NCBI RefSeq assembly: GCF_030052815.1
Contig: NC_079495.1
Location: forward strand, 33,823,967 to 33,887,966
Reading direction: 5' to 3'
Origin: Hevea brasiliensis
Taxonomy: Eukaryota; Streptophyta; Magnoliopsida; Malpighiales; Euphorbiaceae
DNA length: 64,000 bases
This document shows, in pieces, positions 9,824-19,843 of this stretch; the stretch's first letter is position 1, and every line of letters starts with the position of its first letter. Under the pieces are notes generated by a model. That model did not search any database, had not been told where the DNA came from, and was given only the letters and a program-made list of their open reading frames with translations. The position numbers were made by a program, and so were the translations under genes.

Positions 9824-10363
9824 TGTAACACCCTCCCTGTAGCAACTCCGTACATTCTACTGTTTCGGTGATCAGTGTCGATCCGGACAGTTAGAACGTC
9901 CGAAAAAATATTTAAACTAAAGTGAGGAACTATAATTAACTCAAATATTAATAAGAAAAATTTAGAAAAAAATTTAGAAATAAAATACAACCAAGTTAAA
10001 CGAGCCGGTGCCCTAACGATAGGTAACCTAATGAAAAGTTGCGGTTCTCGCAACTAGGAGCCCTAGACCCGGGGGAAAAATTCATAAAATAATTTTTAGG
10101 ACTCTAGAGAAGGGTCATTGAGGTTCCTATGGCATTAGAATGCCAAGAAAATATTTAGAAAAATTTTTCAATCGGTACAGACAATTTTGACCCGTTAAGC
10201 CAAACGGAGGGCATTTTGGTCATTTCGCCTTCAGAGACGATTTTTGGCCGACTTGTCCAGTTGAGTAAATAATTATTATGACATAAAATATGAATAAACA
10301 TTACTAAAAATTAAATTGAAAATGAGTAGAGATGAAAAGAAAAGAAAAATAAAGAAAATTAGG

Positions 10364-10391
10364 GATAATGACATCACATGATGTCATTATC
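10364..10391 (+). promoter_or_regulatory. 13-bp inverted repeat with TGACATCA half-sites, TK-B LTR
   Basis: Arms GATAATGACATCA and TGATGTCATTATC around CA, complementary over all 13 bases. The identical block is in the 3' LTR at 20384-20411, and a decayed version is at 36011-36035 in the TK-B solo LTR. TGACATCA resembles bZIP (TGACG/TGACGTCA) sites. It stands roughly 300 bases before the donor-like site, consistent with an enhancer near the start of transcription. Confidence 0.55.
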
Positions 10392-10858
10392 TTACTCCCA
10401 ACCAATCACAAGTTAACAAGCATTCTTAAAACACTTAAAAGAGTCAAAATAGACCAAAAAAATTCTGGTCTTCTTCTTCTCCTTCAGCCAGCCGAAACCC
10501 TTCTCCCCTCTCCCTCCATTGATTCTCAATCAAAGCTCCCTTTCTCTCTTTGTTTCACTACTAAACCCTAGACACCTTTCATTAAAACTTGTCCATACCT
10601 CTTGGGAAAGTGTTTGGCAGCCTAGAAAAGGAAAGAAAGTGAAGTTTAAGTTTGGAAAATTCTGCCCTACAAGAGGTTAGTGCTTATTTATGCATATATT
10701 TCTTTTATTCCATGTTAGGGACTTGAAATTAATATGAAATTGTGAATTAAATGGACTAAAACTCATGTGTATGTATACCATGGAATTCGGCTGCCTAGTG
10801 AGGGTTATGACTTTGATGGTTTAGATGGGCTTAGAGTGGATTAGAGAGGGTGTTTAAA

Positions 10859-10861
<3 letters not shown>

Positions 10862-10891
<30 letters not shown>
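10862..10891 (+). repeat. (TA)15 microsatellite in TK-B1 5' LTR
   Basis: Fifteen TA units; the 3' LTR has eleven at 20882-20903. The two were identical when the element inserted, so the difference records slippage since insertion. Confidence 0.95.
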
Positions 10892-10894
<3 letters not shown>

Positions 10895-12926
10895 AATGAA
10901 AGTGTTAACTAAGGTGTGTGGTGTGAATCATAATGGGAAATTAGGGTTTTGGGAGTGAAATTTGGACTTGGCTTATGAAATGATGAGTGAACATTCTAAT
11001 GGTCAATTAGTGACCATTTGAGGTAAGTTGACCATAATTTGAAGTGAACTAGAGTGTTACAAACCAAATTGGTAGGCTGCCTAGTGACAGCAGCAGGTGA
11101 AGCTGTGAGTCCAGCCTGTTTGGACTACCATATCTTTGGCTGTGTAGCTTCAATTGGTATTTGGCCAATTGGACATGAAACTAGACATATAATGGCACAA
11201 TTTTTCTGAAGAAACCATGCCCAAAAGACCAAAGCAAGTGGACCAAAAACTGGCCCCAATCCGGATACCCTGCAACCAGAATCTGCAGAATGACCAAATG
11301 AACAGTAATTGTTCATTTGGCCCTAACTCATTTTAGAATGGGTCAATTGACCTGAAATTTTTAAAGCAACAAGATAAGATATAGACAAACAACTTTCATG
11401 AAGAAATCTACCCCAAATTATGACCAGAACCTATCCAACAAGGCAGTGGCAGTCACTGTTCACTGCACTGTAGATATGGTCAATTCTGCAGTTTTGCAAT
11501 CCGGCCAGCTGTGGTTTTTGGACCATATCTGGAGCTACAAAACTCCAAATGGAGTGATTCAAAAAAAGAAATTCAACTAGACAAAATAAGGAACAACTTT
11601 CATGTTTACCATTTCCTCAAATTCCCACTGTAACAGTCACTAATGGAATAGTAAATTTGGGGTACAAAAACTGAAAATTCTGCTCCCTTAGTTTAAGCTT
11701 AGAAATGATATTGGTGATTAATGCCAACAAGTTTTGAATGCAAAATGTGGTATGTTGGGAGTGTCAAAACCAATGTACCTATTTTCTATGCAAAAGTCAA
11801 CATTTTTGTTGACTAATGAAGTGAATAGTAACATCAAAACTTGAAATTCAAAAATTGAAGAATTCTAAAGTATCAAATGCCCTAGTATACCTAACAAGAT
11901 TGGTTTGGATAGTTTGGCATGCCAATAGGGTTCAGTTAGCAGTACTGCACATGGCATTATGCCATTCTGTGATTTTATGGCTTTTAGCCATTCTGACCTT
12001 GTGTTGATATTTGGCCTTGTGCTTATTGTCATTACAGCTTATTAGCTGTTCTGTTGCACATCGGGAGATGCATACGTGACCGATGGTGTGACGGCCCAAG
12101 GTACTTGATACCCAGTGCCAGTTTACCCGTTATCCAGTCCAGTCGTCCAGTATAGGTTACTTGGGCAACCAAAAATAAAAGTGGATAAATTTAATGAAAT
12201 AATGAATATAAAAAGTACAAAACAAGTAAGACATCGATACATTCAATACATATTTATTTTCTGTTATTTCCTTTTATTTTATTATTGTACCACTAAGCAT
12301 TATTGCTTAGTGCGTAGCTTTTGCCACGCGTAGGTTCTGGAGATACTGACCGAGAGCCCAGTAGACCGCAGACTGGGTGAGACCTCCTACAGCTCTGCAT
12401 AGTGTCCGTGTCACCTCACCATCTACAGTGCATTGGTAGGACACTAGGTTTCATTTTGGTATTTTGTAACTAACTTTTATTTTCTCATATGTAATTGAAC
12501 TTATGTAATGTATTTTGATGTTCATGTAAATAATGAGAATTGTGTTTGTGAATGGAAAAGTGAATGTTTATCTGTGATTTATACATGATTATCACATGAG
12601 ATGAATGATTGAGAAATGAAATTGAAAAATATTGAGATTTTGATATTGGAGTTTGAGATGATTGAATATGATTATTGGAAGTGTTTTTCACAGGTTCCGA
12701 AGAATTGTTTTCTCCATTTTTAGCCGGTACTCTGCCGGATTTTCTATAAAATTTCGGAACCTCAAATAAATTATAATTTCAATAAATGACTTAAATGAAT
12801 TATATTTCACAAGTTATATTCAAAACTATGATAAAAATTAATTAAGATAAAATAGAGTGTTCCGGTACACCGTGTGACATAACTTACTCGGATATACTGT
12901 AGACGGGTAAGGGGTGTCACATTTAG

Positions 12927-12940
12927 TGGTATCAGAGCAC
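12927..12940 (+). other. Primer-binding site (tRNA-Met type), TK-B1
   Basis: TGGTATCAGAGCAC, five bases after the LTR end at 12921. Same tRNA-Met primer class as TK-A. Confidence 0.94.
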
Positions 12941-13048
12941 GGTTTAGGCGTTTCTGGGCCTAGATTGAGTCCATACCATGCATTGCATTTGTAAGAGTCG
13001 AGGTGACACTAATGCCGATCTGTTTGTCTTTCTTATTTTGAATAGGAT

Positions 13049-16000
13049 ATGGACCCTACATCACAGAGAGCAGTTGAGGAGGAAGTGGAGAGTCATGCTC
13101 CACCTGCAGCAGCTGAGACTGGGGGTATGGGATGTTAGTAGTATGCCTAGAGCATATCATTTAGTATGTATCTTGTATATATTTTTATTAATAAAAGGCA
13201 TTTCCACTTTTCTGTTTATATAATATATTTATGTGTAATAGAAAAGGTCCATTGATATTTTGTTAGAAATATTATTCTTAAGTTGTTAAGAATATGAGTG
13301 ACAATATTTCTAGCACAAAGTATCATAAATAGGTTCACAATCGAGGATACTTCATAATAAGGACATGACTTATCCAGAAAGATTGTATTCATGTTTGTTC
13401 CCAAGTTATTTATATGAGATATAAATAAGATGGAATGGTGAGTCTCATGCCATATAACAAACATGATAGGCACTTATAAATGATAAGTAGGTCAACCGGT
13501 GACACTTATGACAAGCACATGGAGTTTACTCTTGTCAATGTTTTGTCATAAATCATATCAGTGCATATAATCTTTAGACCTGAGATAGCACAGTTATCTT
13601 GTATATAGGTAGTTTGAGTTTGATACTGCTTTCATACTTGTACTGTGTATGGGTATATGGGCATGTGTTGGCTCCTACTAGTTATATATGGAGGTAGGTG
13701 TTGATCAAGATGGAATCTGCTCTCTAAGTAAATAGAGATAAAATCCTATGTTCATTTAATTGTTCTTGATGTTTCAAGTTCTGCCAGACAGATAGATTTA
13801 TTCAGAAAAGAGTTTCTGATGAGAAAATCTTTTTAATCAAGAACTGGAATTAAAAGAGAATATAATATTCATAGCAAATGGAGTTTGACATAAACCATGA
13901 CTCCAGCTTGAGTTGAGATTTTGTAACAGAGAGATTCTAGTGCATGGTAACATATGATTATAGGTTCATTTAAGGTAAACCTTATTACTAATTGGGTGGC
14001 CATGGCATGCTATGCTAGGTGTTAACCATGGTCTATGAGGTTCATAAAATGATTTAGAGAAATCATTTATGGTAAGAAAGAGTTCTGATGATATTAAGAG
14101 TTGATATCATGTCTCATTGCCAATTAGTGATGAGCCTAGTAAGTCACACATATACACAAGTAATCACCTATTTAAATATGATTTAATTAATTAATTAAAG
14201 AGTTTAAATTGATTAATTAAATAGGTTTGGTTTGCAATTAGATTGCAAAGTCCCTAGCATGACTTGAAACCAAATCTAGATTATTGGATGTATAATATAA
14301 GTTAAATTTATATTTAAAGTGTTTAAATATGAATTTAATTAATGAGAAATTAATTAATAGAGATTAATTAATTAATTTATATTTGATATAAATTAATTAG
14401 AAGAAGAAAATAATTATTTTGGGTTAAGAACTCAAAATTAAGACACAGGGGCATTTTGGTCATTTTGCAGTGTGACACGTGGTACCATGAGATGGTGACA
14501 CATGGGTTTACACATAAGCTTGCCAAATGTTTTTTTAATCATGTAAGATGATTAAAATCAAGATTAAATATAGGTTTGACACTTGGCACAATGTGATTGG
14601 GTCACTTAAACCTAGAGCTAATCAAAGGGTGACATGTGGCAAGGGTTTAATGTGTTAACCTAGCTATTTAAGTGTTGTTATGAGAAAATAAAACGCAACC
14701 AGCAGCCACACTCCTTTGTCACGCCACTTTGAGGGTTTTTATCTCTTCTTCTTCATCTCTTATCAATTCAAAGAGATTAGCCATCAATCTCTTGAATTAA
14801 GAACACTAGAAATTGTTTCTAGTGTCTGCTTTATCTCTAATCTCTTAAAAGGCGTAACTTGATTTTCTAATTAATAGAAAAAGCTTTAGAAGCTATTCAA
14901 GGGCTGCCATAGGTGTTCTTGGTGTGGACAAGCTAGAGGGACAACATCCGTGTCCTCAAGACGAATCTCAAAGCGCAGACACGCCGCAGGCATCAAAAGG
15001 TTAGTGTAATCGTTCTTGATTTAATCTAGGGTTCTAAAATTAATCTGATTAATTTTAAAATCTTAAATGGCAAATACAGATCCAAAAACATATTAAAAGA
15101 GTTTTAATATGTTGTTTATCATTGAAATTAAATAGATAAAAATAAATCTTGCATGATGCATGTGACCCTAGGTGAAAATTTTTGAATTCAATGGTATAAA
15201 CTTGTGTTTTTCACGCTTCCGTTCCTTCATGGGAGAACTTGCTCCGCCAGCTCAAGCAGAGCTTGCTCAGCCTCCACAGGCCATGTTCCAGCAAATGGCC
15301 GAATTCTTCAGACAAATGGCCGGGGTAATGCCAGCACCACCTCCACAACCAAAATCACATCTAGAAAAATTGAGAATGTTTGGAGCAGTGGACTTCTTTG
15401 GCAAGAGAGAAGATGATTCTATTACAGCCGAGAATTGGTTGAACAGAACAGGCAGAGTTTTAAAACAACTCCACTGCACCCCAGAGCAAAATTTAGAGGC
15501 TGCTGTATCTCTGTTGCAAGATGATGCATATGAATGGTGGGACACGGTATCCAGTAAAATGCAGCCAGAAGTTATAACTTGGGACTTCTTCCTCTCTCAA
15601 TTCAAGAAGAAATATGTGGGTAGTGTATACCTGGAAGAGAGAAGAAGAGAGTTCTTTAATCTGAGGTAGAGACAGCTGTCAGTGGCCGAGTATGAGAAGG
15701 AATTCGTCAGATTGAGCCGCTATGGAAGGGAGATAGTCCCTAATGAGGCCGAAAGGTGTAAGAGATTTGAAGAGGGACTAAATGACAACATAAAGATCAT
15801 GATCACTGCCTTGGGAATTACTGACTTCACTAAGTTAGTGGAAGCTGCAATAAAAGTTGAAAAAGTAAGAATCAGTGAGCAGACTAGAAGGGAAAGACAG
15901 CAGAATGGTCAGTCTAGTTCATTTCCTGCACCAGGGAAGAAGTTCAAGGGTCCAAGTGCACAGAGTTCAGGTCAGCCACAAGGTCAGGGTCAGTCTCAGG

Positions 16001-16190
16001 GGCCCAGGCCACAGTTTACCCCTAGGAGAGGTCAGTCCACACCATCAGTGGGCAGCTCTCCAAGGATGGGGTTCAGGGGACCAGCCCAAAGATCTTCGCA
16101 TGTCCACATTGCTCAAGTGGCATAAGGGGGAGTGTTGGAGAGTGACTGTGCTCGCTAAGGTGTGGGTCGACATAGCATCACCGAGGAACC
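13049..16190 (+). pseudogene. gag: TK-B1 gag, split by an ANG solo LTR
   Basis: Starts at ATG 13049 and runs in frame to 13132, then resumes at 15235 after the solo LTR and its duplicated TGGGA; the two halves are in the same frame once the insert is ignored. The capsid core shows AENWLNR, LLQDDAYEWWDTV and FLSQFKKKYVG. CAG has become TAG at 15667-15669, after which the same frame continues (VAEYEKEFVRLSRYG) to 16125. A Gln/Gly/Ser-rich linker follows, then a zinc-knuckle region at about 16095-16190 where small indels scramble the cysteines; only HKGECW is recognisable and the reading frame changes there. Both the insertion and the nonsense codon abolish Gag. Confidence 0.92.
13133..15229 (+). 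mobile_element. Solo LTR of the ANG Copia family (2097 bp)
   Basis: Starts TGTTAGTAGTATGCC, ends TTCCGTTCCTTCA, and is bracketed by the TSD TGGGA (13128-13132 and 15230-15234). The sequence matches the ANG-1 and ANG-2 LTRs end to end and has no internal region, so it is the product of LTR-LTR recombination of a full element. It lies in gag of TK-B1 and is therefore younger than TK-B1. It supplies an undamaged reference for the ANG LTR. Confidence 0.96.
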
Positions 16191-16339
16191 GCCCACGTAG
16201 AACTACTACAATGCTCCAACACAAGCGCATGCACTGCTCTGTGCCACAAAGGGGTAGAAAATCTGGCAAATCTGAGGCAGCGGGACCATCACAGAGGCCT
16301 ACATCTGAGCCAGCAGAGAGGCCAGATAACAGACCATCT

Positions 16340-18230
16340 GCCAGAGCTTATGCCATGAGAGCTCAGGAGGAGCAAGATGCCCCGGATGTCATCAGGGGTA
16401 CGTTCTCCCTCTACAATACACCTGTGCATGCATTGGTGGATCCAGGATCCACTCATTCATACATCTGCATCAACCTACCCGTAGAAAGGGGGATACTAGT
16501 AGGGGAGAGTGACCAAGACATTCTGGTCACTAATCCATTGGGCCACAGTGTAGTGGTGAACAAAGTATACAAGGGTTGCCCGTTAAGGATTCAGGGGTAT
16601 GAATTCTTGGCATACCTAATTGAGTTGCCCTTCCATGAGTTTGACGTGATTTTGGGAATGGACTGGTTGTCACGTCATCAGGCAATAGTTGATTGCAAAT
16701 TGAAGAGAATTTCTTTGAAAACCTTTGAAGGTAATGAGATCACTGTTGTGGGTGAAAGGACAGATTTCCTGTCCAATGTTATCTCAGCCACAGTTGCAAG
16801 AAGAATGATGAGAAAAGGCTGTGAAGCCTACCTAGCACATGTGGTGGATACTAGGCAGGCTAAGCCAAACCTGAGTGACATACCCACAGTAAAAGACTTC
16901 CCAGATGTGTTTCCTAAAGAATTACCTGGTTTGCCACCAGAAAGGGAAGTTGAATTTGCTATTGAGACACTGCCGAGTACAACACCCATTTCCATTGCTC
17001 CTTATAGGATGGCACCCACTGAATTGAGGGAGTTGAAAACTCAGTTGCAAGAGTTACTTGATAAGGGATTTATACGCCCCAGTGTGTCACCATGGGGAGC
17101 TCCAGTGCTGTTTGTAAAGAAAAAGGATGGGACTTTGAGGCTATGCATCGATTATCGACAGTTGAATAAAGTGACTGTGAAGAACAAATATCCGTTGCCT
17201 AGAATTGATGATCTGTTTGATCAGTTCAAGGGAGCAGGAGTATTTTCTAAGATTGACCTCAGATCAGGGTATCATCAGTTGAGGGTGAAGGATGTAGATG
17301 TGCCAAAGACTGCATTCAGGACCCGGTATGGGCATTATGAGTTCCTAGTGATGCCCTTTGGCCTAACAAATGCACCAGCAGCATTCATGGACCTTATGAA
17401 CCGTATCTTCCATCCATACTTAGATCGGTTCGTAGTGGTCTTTATTGATGATATTTTGGTGTATTCCAAGACTAGGGAAGAACATCATGAACATTTGAGA
17501 ATTATTTTGCAAACCCTGAGAGAAAAGAAGCTGTATGCTAAGTTGTCCAAGTGTGACTTCTGGTTGAATGAGATTGCATTCCTTGGACACATAGTGTCAG
17601 TTGATGGGATTAGGGTGGATCCCAAGAAAATAGAAGCAGTGATGGAATGGAAGCCTCCCAGGAATACAACTGAGGTCAGAAGCTTCTTGGGGCTAGCTGG
17701 GTATTACAGGAGATTTGTGAAGGGATTTTCCTTAATAGCTGCTCCAATGACCAAGTTATTACACAAGAATGTCAGATTTAACTGGAATGACAAGTGTCAG
17801 ACCAGTTTTGAGAAGTTGAAGGCTATGTTGACAGAGGTACCAGTGTTAACACAGCCAATGTCAGGAAAGGACTTTGTGGTCTACAGTGATGCCTCTCATA
17901 ATGGGTTAGGGTGTGTATTGATGCAAAAAGGGAAGGTGGTCGCTTATGCTTCTAGACAGCTAAGGCCACATGAACAGAATTACCCTACCCATGATCTAGA
18001 GCTTGCAGCAATTATCTTCGCACTGAAGATATGGAGGCATTACTTATATGGTGAAAAGTGCTACATTTACACGGACCACAAAAGCCTAAAATACTTGCAA
18101 CCTGCAAGAGCTCAACCTTAGACAGAGACGATGGATTGAGTTCCTGAAGGACTATGATTGTGTAATTGACTACCATCCTGGGAAGGCAAATGTAGTTGCT
18201 GATGCTTTGAGCAGAAAATCCATCACAGCT
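16340..18230 (+). pseudogene. pol: TK-B1 protease, reverse transcriptase and RNase H
   Basis: Open in one frame to 18121. The protease active site [13 protein letters not shown] has its Asp at 16439-16441. [42 protein letters not shown], catalytic FIDD at 17441-17452, then YYRRFVKGF. RNase [42 protein letters not shown] frameshift near 18105 puts [15 protein letters not shown] and the closing [10 protein letters not shown] (to about 18225) in another frame. The protein is about two-thirds identical to TK-A by eye, so TK-B is a distinct family of the same lineage. Confidence 0.94.
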
Positions 18231-18995
18231 TTGAGATCATTGAATGCCCGTCTATCTTTGGTTCGAGATGGAGCTATTTTGGCTGAGTTGCAAGTGAGGC
18301 CAAACTCATTCTGCAGATTTTAGATGGGCAGAAAGTAGATGAGAAGCTAATGGCTATTATGAGCAAAATCTCAGAGGGAAAAGCAACTGACTATGGGGTG
18401 AAAGCAGATGGGTGTCTGTATTACAAAGGAAGACTGTGTGTACCAGATGATGGGGAATTGAAGGCCAATATTCTAAAAGAGGCACACACCAGTGTATATG
18501 CTATGCACCCAGGAAGTACAAAGATGTATCATGATCTGAAGCTCCAGTATTGGTGGCCTGGTATGAAGAAGGACATAGCTGACTATGTGACTAAATGCTT
18601 GACATGTCAGCAAGTCAAGGCAGAACATCAAGTTCCATCAGTTTGCTACACCATACACATACCGAATGGAAATGGGATCGGGTCACCATGGATTTTGTAA
18701 GTGGTCTACCTCTCACCCGTAAGAAACATGATCCAAAGATGGGTGATAGTGGATAGATTGACAAAGTCAAGACACTTTCGCCAATTAGACCGACTACTCA
18801 CTAGAGAAGTTAGCGTAATTGTATATCGCTGAGATAGTTAGATCGCATGGAATTCCACTTTCCATCATATCCGATCGAGACCCAAGGTTTACATCGAGAT
18901 TTTGGAAGAAGTTGCATGAGTCCTTAGGTACACAACTCCACTTCAGCACAGCTTTCCATCCTCAGACGGATGGGTAATCAGAAAGAGTAATCCAG
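18231..18995 (+). pseudogene. pol: TK-B1 integrase, zinc-binding and core part (heavily damaged)
   Basis: The zinc-binding segment ([33 protein letters not shown]) is open from 18350 to 18700. The catalytic core after that is recognisable only in short pieces in shifting frames: VDRLTKS-like near 18750, [24 protein letters not shown] at 18847-18906, and HPQTDG at about 18958-18975, followed by a TAA where the Gln-Ser of QSER is expected. Several small indels lie between 18700 and 18830, making this the most damaged part of the element. Confidence 0.85.
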
Positions 18996-19070
18996 GTAAA
19001 CAATTGAAACCAATTAAACAAATACAACTATTGAACTAAAATGATAACAATAACATGAAATATATGTCAG
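18996..19070 (+). other. 75-bp GT-AG intron-like insertion in TK-B integrase
   Basis: The coding sequence reads ATCCAG up to 18995 and continues GTCCTTGAGGATATGCTG from 19071. Between them is an AT-rich 75-bp segment beginning GTAAAC and ending ATGTCAG, with TTGAACTAAAATGATAAC as a possible branch region. TK-A1 and TK-A2 have no bases here (ATTCAG directly followed by ATCTTGGAGGACATG). The segment is a multiple of three but holds an in-frame TGA, so an unspliced message would be truncated. Boundaries and composition fit a small plant intron. Confidence 0.65.
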
Positions 19071-19832
19071 GTCCTTGAGGATATGCTGAGGAGTTGTGTC
19101 ATTGAGTTTGAGGGAAGTTGGGATAGATACCTCCCACTGGCAGAATTTGCATACAACAATAGCTACCAAGCTAGTATCCAAATGGCCCCGTATGAAGCAC
19201 TGTATGGGAGGAAATGTAGAACTCCAGTGTGCTGGACTGAATTGGGCGAAGACAAACTGGTGGGGCCAGATCTGGTGAAACAGACTAAGGAGAAAGTGAA
19301 ACTAATCAAAGCCAATCTGAAGGTTGCCTCAAACAGACAGAAATCTTATGCCGACCTGAAGAGAAAAGAAATAGAATATGTGGTTGGCGACAAAGTGTTC
19401 CTCAAGGTGTCACCGTGGAAGAAGGTACTGAGGTTTGGAAGAAAAGGTAAGTTGAGCCCTAGGTTCATTGGCCCATATGAAGTCATTGAACGTGTAAGTC
19501 CAGTGGCCTATAGGCTAGCTTTACCACCAGAGCTGAACAAGATCCACAATGTGTTTCACGTATCTATGCTAAGAAGATACCGCTCAGATCCTTCACATGT
19601 CATCTCCAGGGAAAAAATTGAAATACAACTAGATTTGACATATGAAGAAGAACCCATACGGATCCTAGCTCGAGAAGTGAAAGAGTTGAGGAATAAGCAG
19701 ATTCCACTGGTGAAAGTGCTTTGGAGGCACCACAACACCGAGGAGGCAACTTGGGAAAGTGAAGAAATGATGAGGCAACAGTTCCCTCAACTATTTGCAT
19801 CAGGTAAATTTCGAGGACGAAATTTAAATTAG
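19071..19832 (+). pseudogene. pol: TK-B1 integrase C-terminus and chromodomain
   Basis: Open from 19071 to the TAG at 19830-19832, reading straight on from the core once the 75-bp insertion is skipped. Shows LEDMLRSCVIEFEGSWDRYL, APYEALYGRKCRTP, LSPRFIGPYEVIERVSPVAY and a complete chromodomain near the end (EEEPIRILAREVKELRNKQI, PLVKVLWRHH, EEATWE). The final residues FASGKFRGRNLN overlap the purine tract region before the LTR. This is the only intact-looking chromodomain C-terminus in the window. Confidence 0.92.
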
Positions 19833-19843
19833 AGGTGAAGAGT

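Larger units (their letters stand above)
9824..12921 (+). repeat. TK-B1 5' LTR (3098 bp)
   Basis: TGTAACACCC to GGTGTCACA. Contains a GTTGCG/CGCAAC hairpin at 10038-10054, the GGGCATTTTGGTCATTT module at 10209-10225, a 13-bp-arm palindrome at 10364-10391, a donor-like GAG/GTTAGT at 10676, a TA microsatellite, two ~199-bp diverged repeats (from 11322 and 11521) and an acceptor-like TTTTTCACAG ending at 12693. No coding capacity seen. Confidence 0.96.

Noticed and set aside
9760..10053. 97-residue minus-strand frame crossing the TK-B1 5' LTR boundary, repeated near 19600-20073
   Set aside because: It spans an insertion junction and reads antisense through the LTR start or the chromodomain. A chance frame.
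15172..15234. Start of TK-B1 gag at ATG 15172
   Set aside because: Residues before 15235 come from the end of the ANG solo LTR. The true start is 13049, in the same frame once the insert is removed.
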